A stretch of DNA of 64,000 bases from Candidatus Gemmiger excrementigallinarum (GTDB taxonomy: Bacteria > Bacillota > Clostridia > Oscillospirales > Ruminococcaceae), in NCBI GenBank assembly GCA_019116445.1, contig DXBP01000029.1, forward strand, positions 1 through 64,000, given 5' to 3'. The notes beneath the pieces are model-generated. The model saw only the letters and a program-made list of their open reading frames with translations. It was not told where the DNA came from and ran no database searches. The position numbers and the translations under genes are program-made. Below, in pieces: positions 60,501 to 64,000 of this stretch (positions are counted from its first letter, which is position 1; every line of letters begins with the position of its first letter).

Positions 60501-61181
60501 TCCCCGGAGGACGACACGGCACCGGCTTCCCCTTCCGCCGCCGTCCCCCGCGGCAGCGACTGGGGCACCATCGTTCACCGCACCATGGAACTGGCCGTCA
60601 ACGCAGGCGTGTGGGGCGGCCCGGCGCTGGACCGGCTGGCCGAACAGGCCGTGGAAGAAACCCTGCCCGGGGAACCGCTGACCCAAGCCCAATGCCGCCT
60701 GCTGCTGGGGCAGGACAGTGCCCCCACCCGGCCGCAGGCAGTGGCGACGCTGACCCGTGCCGCCGCCGACGCCTGCGCGCCGCTGCTGCGGGAAGACTCG
60801 CCGCTGCGCTCCCTGATGGCCCGGGGCCATGCTCTGGCGGAATTCCCGTTCTATCTCTCTCTGCCCGACCCGGCCGACGCCCTGTACCGGCATATCCGGA
60901 AGAACCTTGTAAAGGAAGTGCCCGATGGCCGGCCCATCGACCTCAACGGCGTGCTGGACCTGGCCGTGCAGACCCCCGAAGGCTGGACGGTGGTGGACTA
61001 CAAAACCGACTGCCTGCAGCCCGGAGAAAGCGAATCCGCCTACGCCGACCGGCTGCGGACCGCCTACACCCCGCAGATCCGCGCCTACGGCATGATTTTG
61101 CACCGCCTGACCGGCCAGCCTGTGACGCTGTATCTGTGCGCTGTGGCGCTGAAAGGGCAGCTCATTCCCCTGCCCGGCTGA
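57567..61181 (+). CDS. addA: AddA-like helicase-nuclease subunit
   Basis: 1204 residues. UvrD/Rep superfamily-1 helicase: Walker A EAGAGAGKTHL (Lys34), motif Ia VAITFTNKATNQLRERL, motif II VYVDEFQDTDPIQ, motif III LVGDPKQSIYRFRRAD, motif V LMNLHKAKGLEGRIV and motif VI RLLYVAATRA. The C-terminal nuclease has DLNGVLDLA and VVDYKTD (Asp1144, Lys1146). A Lys-rich helical insert occupies about 295-345. It is the motor and one nuclease of the AddAB recombination enzyme. ATG 57567 is set by AAAGGAGGG at 57551-57559. Last gene of the dgt-addBA operon; only a weak terminator-like CGGC/GCCG stem and T-run follow (61175-61199). Confidence 0.95.
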   Translation: MTEKEELGLRAALTGDPATYRTNWLVEAGAGAGKTHLIVERMVNQLATGFCDPKQLVAITFTNKATNQLRERLTNTLLARRNQAAGDEFTRLEEVLRRMDEIQISTIHSFCQRLLREMPLETGLPFSFTLQDEEESSRYRTHFFNACCRDHADWFAAAQDLGIQPSSLVESFRQLLACGDEEIVCLDDAARGAMEQQAVRLAEAMRQDWTGGFSAAWPSGWRTPVLEQLLSYPPITCFRQVPGWLQLAKQFAGMKQPRETKCTLPILKSDGKTEKFDIQLVAAAQAQDPLSDCRNAYQTAYNAQEKARKALKKQQNAKKSDKEKIRQAEADRNACVSAVQQYQAKPECQFMLACYHLLKKRKEPFDELKRLTSELLHAVVTRTLLQCRQAMQQDMTARGLVSYDDLLRHTRNMLRNSPAARAHFAARQFIVYVDEFQDTDPIQAQMLFYLSAAPEGLRDDWTRCVLRPGSLFLVGDPKQSIYRFRRADIEVYNQVRDRFDEPGTTCKVARLQFNFRSTPALCQYATHIFAPRMQGHAGQAAFLPMQSRRSNVAGEPVYQLQNDNPDGIAAWIAEAVAGGKACFRDFLILCYTKKQVESYRLALRQRGLPVNATGNHSLADTAPIARCADWCNFLLHPRSSVAEVQLLTRAGFGPARLYALQQAARQSLDDLLKTRADSLQALLPGMPAELRPPLQMILRMQVLRALARTLPPMALLEELFHGDYGLWDGAPDPEDHGWVCEYLAQLRQWPDQGLEGLLNKAIRLAGTKAEYPLAYKSNADEIQLMNLHKAKGLEGRIVILAPGVHKSWPPTQHLQDGKCWFCPNFTLEGPDGSRGSFTATPPDWAAQCEKEQTAAEAERLRLLYVAATRAGELLIIGHKSGSRNAQDAWEELTGGKELTRDTSNVLPGLSAAALFAPETVATAPVTAPLTLPDAADDMALKAALHRLPDAARLAITPSRLDHPAPPARTLQEDDTPVISPEDDTAPASPSAAVPRGSDWGTIVHRTMELAVNAGVWGGPALDRLAEQAVEETLPGEPLTQAQCRLLLGQDSAPTRPQAVATLTRAAADACAPLLREDSPLRSLMARGHALAEFPFYLSLPDPADALYRHIRKNLVKEVPDGRPIDLNGVLDLAVQTPEGWTVVDYKTDCLQPGESESAYADRLRTAYTPQIRAYGMILHRLTGQPVTLYLCAVALKGQLIPLPG

Positions 61182-61210
61182 AGGCCGCCCCACTTTTTTG
61201 CCGAAATCCA

Positions 61211-61239
61211 TTGACGCCGCCCCGGCCGGGGGCTATAAT
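61211..61239 (+). promoter_or_regulatory. Promoter of the thiamine operon
   Basis: TTGACG (61211-61216), a 17-bp spacer and TATAAT (61234-61239): near-consensus, about 13 bp before the riboswitch. Confidence 0.85.
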
Positions 61240-61251
61240 AACAACCAAACA

Positions 61252-61348
61252 GAATAACCGGGGGAGCTTGTGTGGACAGGCTGAGAGGAAGGAATCACCT
61301 TCGACCCTTACACCTGATGCGGATAATGCCGCCGTAGGAAGTCGTGGG
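61252..61348 (+). ncRNA. TPP riboswitch (THI element)
   Basis: Recognisable THI-box order: GGGGAGC near 61261, GGCTGAGAGGAAGG at 61279-61292, CGACCCTTACACCTGATGC at 61302-61320 and GGATAATGCCGCCGTAGGAAG at 61321-61341. The pyrimidine-binding TGAGA and the pyrophosphate-binding GATAATGCC...CGTAGG are both present. A terminator follows at 61364-61398, so thiamine pyrophosphate should cause premature termination. Confidence 0.95.
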
Positions 61349-61363
61349 AAATTGTACTTTTTT

Positions 61364-61398
61364 CGGGAGGCACCGCGTACGGTGTCTCCCGATTTTTT
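61364..61398 (+). terminator. Riboswitch-controlled terminator
   Basis: CGGGAGGCACCG (61364-61375) pairs with CGGTGTCTCCCG (61380-61391), followed by six Ts (61393-61398). Confidence 0.9.
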
Positions 61399-61575
61399 GT
61401 TTCTTTGCCAGGAAAGGAAGTGAAACCGCCTTCGCGGGCAGTGCCGCGGCGGGCCGAGGGGGAGCGCCCTGGGCCTGGTTTGTACAGCGATGGGAAGCCG
61501 TGTTCCGGCGTGAGAGGAGGCCAGCAAGCCTCGACCGCTTTTTCCGTGCACAGGGGGTTGCCCTGTGTGTTTTCC
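61399..61575 (+). ncRNA. Second structured leader element with its own terminator
   Basis: Between the TPP terminator and thiW lies a GC-rich stretch that folds extensively. One hairpin is 61450-61477 (CGGGCC-AGGG / CCCT-GGCCTG). Another holds TGAGAGGAGGCC...GCCTCGACC (61511-61536), which copies the TGAGA-stem-CGACC part of the TPP aptamer. A terminator, CACAGGG (61549-61555) with CCCTGTG (61561-61567) and a T-rich tail, ends it. The TPP pyrophosphate-binding half is not found downstream of this copy. It could be a degenerate TPP repeat or a different ligand-binding RNA. Confidence 0.5.
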
Positions 61576-61632
61576 TCCGGGAAAGTGTCGCTGTACGGCT
61601 CTTTTCCGCCTATCTGCAAAGGAGTTTTTACC

Positions 61633-62151
61633 ATGAAACATCAAAACGTCCACAAGCTCGCCCTGGCGGGCATCTTCTGCGCCATCGCCGTGGTGGGCAG
61701 CCTGTTTTCCTTCCCCATGTTCGGCAGCAAATGTGCCCCCATCCAGCACATGGTCAACATCCTGTGCGCCGTGCTGCTGGGTCCCTGGTACGGCATCGGT
61801 GTAGCCTTTGTGGCCAGCCTGATCCGCAACCTGACGGGTCTGGGCAGCCTGATGGCCTTCCCCGGCAGTATGTTCGGCGCGCTGCTCTGCGGCCTGGCCT
61901 ACGCCGGCACCCGCAACCTGCCCCTGACCCTGATTGCGGAAGTGTTCGGCACCTCCATCCTGGGCGGACTGTGCGCTTACCCCGTAGCCATCCTCTTTAT
62001 GGGCCAGGCCGCCGGGGATATCGCCTTCTACGCCTACATCGTGCCCTTCCTGGTTTCCACCGCCGCCGGGTCCCTTCTTTCCGGCGTGCTGCTCTACGCC
62101 CTGCGGGGCACCGGGGCTTTGACCCGGATGCAGAACACCCTCTCCCACTGA
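61633..62151 (+). CDS. thiW: ThiW thiazole/thiamine-precursor ECF-type transporter
   Basis: 172 residues with five or six membrane helices. KLALAGIFCAIAVVGSLFSFPMFGSKCAPIQHMVNI in outline is the ThiW signature, followed by LGPWYGIGVAFVASLIRN and FPGSMFGALLCG. It is the substrate-specific (S) subunit of an ECF transporter, thought to import hydroxyethylthiazole; the energising subunits must lie elsewhere. ATG 61633 has AAAGGAG upstream. First gene behind the TPP riboswitch and second leader; thiM follows after 14 bp. Confidence 0.93.
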   Translation: MKHQNVHKLALAGIFCAIAVVGSLFSFPMFGSKCAPIQHMVNILCAVLLGPWYGIGVAFVASLIRNLTGLGSLMAFPGSMFGALLCGLAYAGTRNLPLTLIAEVFGTSILGGLCAYPVAILFMGQAAGDIAFYAYIVPFLVSTAAGSLLSGVLLYALRGTGALTRMQNTLSH

Positions 62152-62165
62152 AAAAGGAAACGCCT

Positions 62166-62981
62166 ATGTTTGCACCGCTCCTCCAGAATCTGCGGGACCG
62201 GCGGCCGCTGGTCCATGCCATCACCAACTATGTCACCGCCAACGACTGCGCCAACCTGCTGCTGGCCTGCGGGGCGTCCCCCATCATGGCCGATGAACCC
62301 GACGAAGTGCCCGAGATCACGGCCCACGCCGCCGGGCTGGTGCTGAACCTGGGCACCCTGCACCGCACCACCATCCCTGCTATGGTGGCCTGCGGCAAAA
62401 CCGCCAACCAAAAAGGCATCCCCGTGGTGCTGGACCCGGTGGGGGCCGGGGCGTCGCAGCTGCGCACCGCCACCGCCCTGCGGCTGCTGCGGGAGGTGCG
62501 GTTCACCGTCATCCGGGGCAACCTTTCCGAGGTGGAAACCCTGGCCCGGGGCCAGGGCGGCGCTCCCGGCGTGGACAGTACCCAGCGAGTGACTGCCGAC
62601 AATCTGGACGCCTGCTGTGCCCTGGTGCGGGACTTTGCCCACCGCACGGGGGCTGTGGTGGCCCTGAGCGGGGCGGTGGACCTGGTGAGCGACGGGCAGC
62701 GGGTCTTTATCATCCGCAACGGCCACCCCATGATGCGTCTGGTCACCGGCACGGGGTGTCAGCTTTCCTGCCTGGCAGGGGCCTTTGCGGCGGCCAACCC
62801 CGGCCAACCCCTGGAAGCCGCCGCGGCAGCGGTGTGCGCCATGGGCCTGTGCGGGGAGATGGCCCACGTCCGGCTGGGACCTTTGGACGGCAGCGGGAGC
62901 TACCGCACCTACCTGATGGACGCCATCTGCCGCCTGACCCCCGACCAACTGGAAAAAGGAGCCCGCTATGAACTTCGATAA
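62166..62981 (+). CDS. thiM: Hydroxyethylthiazole kinase
   Basis: 271 residues of the ThiM family: PLVHAITNYVTANDCANLLLACGASPIMADEPDEV at the N-terminus, VVLDPVGAGASQLRT, VIRGNLSEV and the catalytic anion-hole motif VTGTGCQLS, where Cys replaces the usual region near MGCMLS. It phosphorylates 4-methyl-5-(2-hydroxyethyl)thiazole, the product imported by ThiW, for thiamine salvage. An AAAAAGGAAA site precedes ATG 62166. The stop overlaps thiE by 14 bp. Confidence 0.95.
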   Translation: MFAPLLQNLRDRRPLVHAITNYVTANDCANLLLACGASPIMADEPDEVPEITAHAAGLVLNLGTLHRTTIPAMVACGKTANQKGIPVVLDPVGAGASQLRTATALRLLREVRFTVIRGNLSEVETLARGQGGAPGVDSTQRVTADNLDACCALVRDFAHRTGAVVALSGAVDLVSDGQRVFIIRNGHPMMRLVTGTGCQLSCLAGAFAAANPGQPLEAAAAAVCAMGLCGEMAHVRLGPLDGSGSYRTYLMDAICRLTPDQLEKGARYELR

Positions 62982-63627
62982 AAACCGGCTGCGGCTGTAC
63001 GCCGTGACCGACCGCAGCTGGCTGCGGGGCCAGACCCTGGAGCAGCAGGTGGAAGCCGCCCTGCAGGGAGGCGTGACCTGTGTGCAGCTGCGGGAAAAGC
63101 AGCTGGACCGGGAGGAATTCATCCGCCTGGGCCGCCGCATGGCGGAACTCTGCCGCCGGTACGGCGTGCCGCTGCTCATCAACGACGATCTGGAAGTGGC
63201 CCTGGCCTGCGGCGCCGACGGCGTCCATGTGGGGCAGGATGATCTGCCGGTGGAGGAAGTCCGCCGCCGGGTGGGGAACAAACTGATCGTGGGCGTTTCG
63301 GCCCACAACCCCGAGGAAGCCCGCCGGGCCTACGAGGGCGGGGCCGACTATCTGGGCGCCGGGGCGGTGTTCGGCAGCACCACCAAAACCAACGTGACCG
63401 CCCTCTCCCACGAAACGCTGCGGGCCATCTGTGCCGCCGTGCCCATCCCCGTAGTGGCCATCGGCGGCATCACCCGGGAGAATCTGCCCCGGCTGGCGGG
63501 CACCGGCGTGGCCGGGGCGGCGGTGGTCTCGGCCATTTTTGCCGCCGAGGACATCACCGCCGCCTGCCGGGACCTGCGCGCCCTCTCGGACGCCATGACC
63601 CAGACCAACAACCCCATCGGCGGATGA
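62968..63627 (+). CDS. thiE: Thiamine phosphate synthase
   Basis: 219 residues, TIM barrel. LRLYAVTDRSWLRG, VTCVQLREKQLDREEF, LLINDDLEVALACGADGVHVGQDDLP, ADYLGAGAVFGSTTKTN and PVVAIGGITRENLP are the standard ThiE motifs. It joins hydroxymethylpyrimidine-PP and thiazole-P into thiamine phosphate. AAAAAGGAGCC precedes ATG 62968, inside the end of thiM. Confidence 0.96.
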   Translation: MNFDKNRLRLYAVTDRSWLRGQTLEQQVEAALQGGVTCVQLREKQLDREEFIRLGRRMAELCRRYGVPLLINDDLEVALACGADGVHVGQDDLPVEEVRRRVGNKLIVGVSAHNPEEARRAYEGGADYLGAGAVFGSTTKTNVTALSHETLRAICAAVPIPVVAIGGITRENLPRLAGTGVAGAAVVSAIFAAEDITAACRDLRALSDAMTQTNNPIGG

Positions 63628-63634
63628 CCGCCGG

Positions 63635-63665
63635 GCGGCAGACCGGGGGCACCACTCTCTGCCGC
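63635..63665 (+). other. Hairpin between thiE and thiD
   Basis: GCGGCAGA (63635-63642) pairs with TCTGCCGC (63658-63665), followed by only three Ts. A weak terminator or processing site could lower thiD expression. Confidence 0.4.
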
Positions 63666-63692
63666 TTTACAAAAGTAATGCGAGGTATACAC

Positions 63693-64000
63693 ATGAGAAC
63701 AGCATTATCCATCGCCGGAAGTGATTCCAGCGCAGGCGCCGGTATTCAGGCCGACCTCAAAACCATGACCATGAACGGCGTCTACGGTATGACTGCCATC
63801 ACGGCCCTGACGGCCCAAAACACCACCGGCGTGACTGCAATTTCCGAAGTAAGCCCCGAATTTCTGGTCCAGCAGCTGGATGCGGTGTTCACCGACATCC
63901 GCCCCGACGCCGTGAAAATCGGGATGGTTTCCTCCCCCGCCCTCATCGAGGTCATCGGGGAGCGGCTGCGGTTTTACAAAGCCGAACACATCGTGGTGGA
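63693..64000 (+). CDS. thiD: Hydroxymethylpyrimidine (phosphate) kinase, N-terminal part
   Basis: The first 102 residues; the gene runs off the window end. MRTALSIAGSDSSAGAGIQADLKTM in outline is the ThiD/ribokinase-type start, with NGVYGMTAITALTAQNTTGV and DAVKIGMVSSPALIEVI. ThiD phosphorylates HMP and HMP-P to HMP-PP, the second ThiE substrate. A GAGG ribosome site precedes ATG 63693. It completes a salvage operon thiW-thiM-thiE-thiD. Confidence 0.95.
   Translation, partial: MRTALSIAGSDSSAGAGIQADLKTMTMNGVYGMTAITALTAQNTTGVTAISEVSPEFLVQQLDAVFTDIRPDAVKIGMVSSPALIEVIGERLRFYKAEHIVV

Overview
The window reads as a chromosomal segment of a GC-rich, low-oxygen Firmicute. The best guess is an Oscillospiraceae gut commensal close to Gemmiger, Subdoligranulum or Faecalibacterium. 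This is inferred from AAGGAGG-type ribosome sites, GC-rich codon use with consensus -10/-35 promoters, LytTR/GHKL two-component pairs, a PPTGD-type cell-wall anchor, GPH sugar symport, a minimal NifS/NifU pair and a ThiW-type thiamine salvage operon. No phage, IS element, CRISPR array, tRNA or rRNA was recognised.

Layout. (1) 1-4.5 kb: start of a leftward PfkB sugar kinase; a yybP-ykoY (Mn2+) riboswitch with its own terminator ahead of a P-type cation ATPase; a lipoprotein with a small membrane partner. (2) 4.5-11.2 kb, leftward: a GLUG-repeat surface protein translationally coupled to an RND/MMPL exporter, and a small membrane protein. (3) 11.3-16.1 kb, rightward: a metallo-beta-lactamase-fold protein, a CdaR-type regulator, a GntP permease and a type-2 glycerate kinase, i.e. 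a glycerate or sugar-acid utilisation operon. (4) 16.1-25.0 kb, leftward: GPH symporter, membrane-tethered GH3 with inverted domain order, GH2 glycosidase, and a LytTR/GHKL two-component system. (5) 25-28.3 kb, leftward: a MalY/PatB-type lyase, then NifU and NifS behind a consensus promoter whose -35 lies in a perfect palindrome. (6) 28.5-32.8 kb, rightward: a 1123-residue fibro-slime/SpaA wall-anchored protein and a glycerophosphodiesterase. (7) 32.8-41.4 kb, leftward: BrnQ; a CydDC-like ABC exporter with a four-helix membrane protein, a YgbA-like Cys-rich protein and a DUF454 protein; a receiver-less winged-helix protein; a second GHKL/LytTR pair.

(8) 41.46-53.4 kb is the most unusual part. 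A WYL-domain regulator is transcribed divergently from an eight-gene operon that ends in a strong terminator. Six of the eight proteins belong to a family I do not recognise. They share a C-terminal module present in seven copies, because one member carries it twice. Among them sit a ClpP-type serine protease with an intact Ser-His-Asp triad but no ClpX/ClpA/ClpC partner, and a CbxX/SpoVK-type AAA+ ATPase with a degenerate first half. I propose an undescribed AAA+/ClpP proteolytic system with dedicated accessory proteins under WYL control.

(9) 53.5-61.2 kb: dNTP triphosphohydrolase and an AddB/AddA-type helicase-nuclease pair. (10) 61.2-64 kb: TPP riboswitch and terminator, then a second structured leader with its own terminator, then thiW-thiM-thiE-thiD (thiD cut by the window end).

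Functions are assigned from motifs and context only; no database search was possible. Start codons were chosen from ribosome-binding sites and operon overlaps. TTG (10138) and GTG (42986, 44205, 46511) starts are used where the signals demand them.
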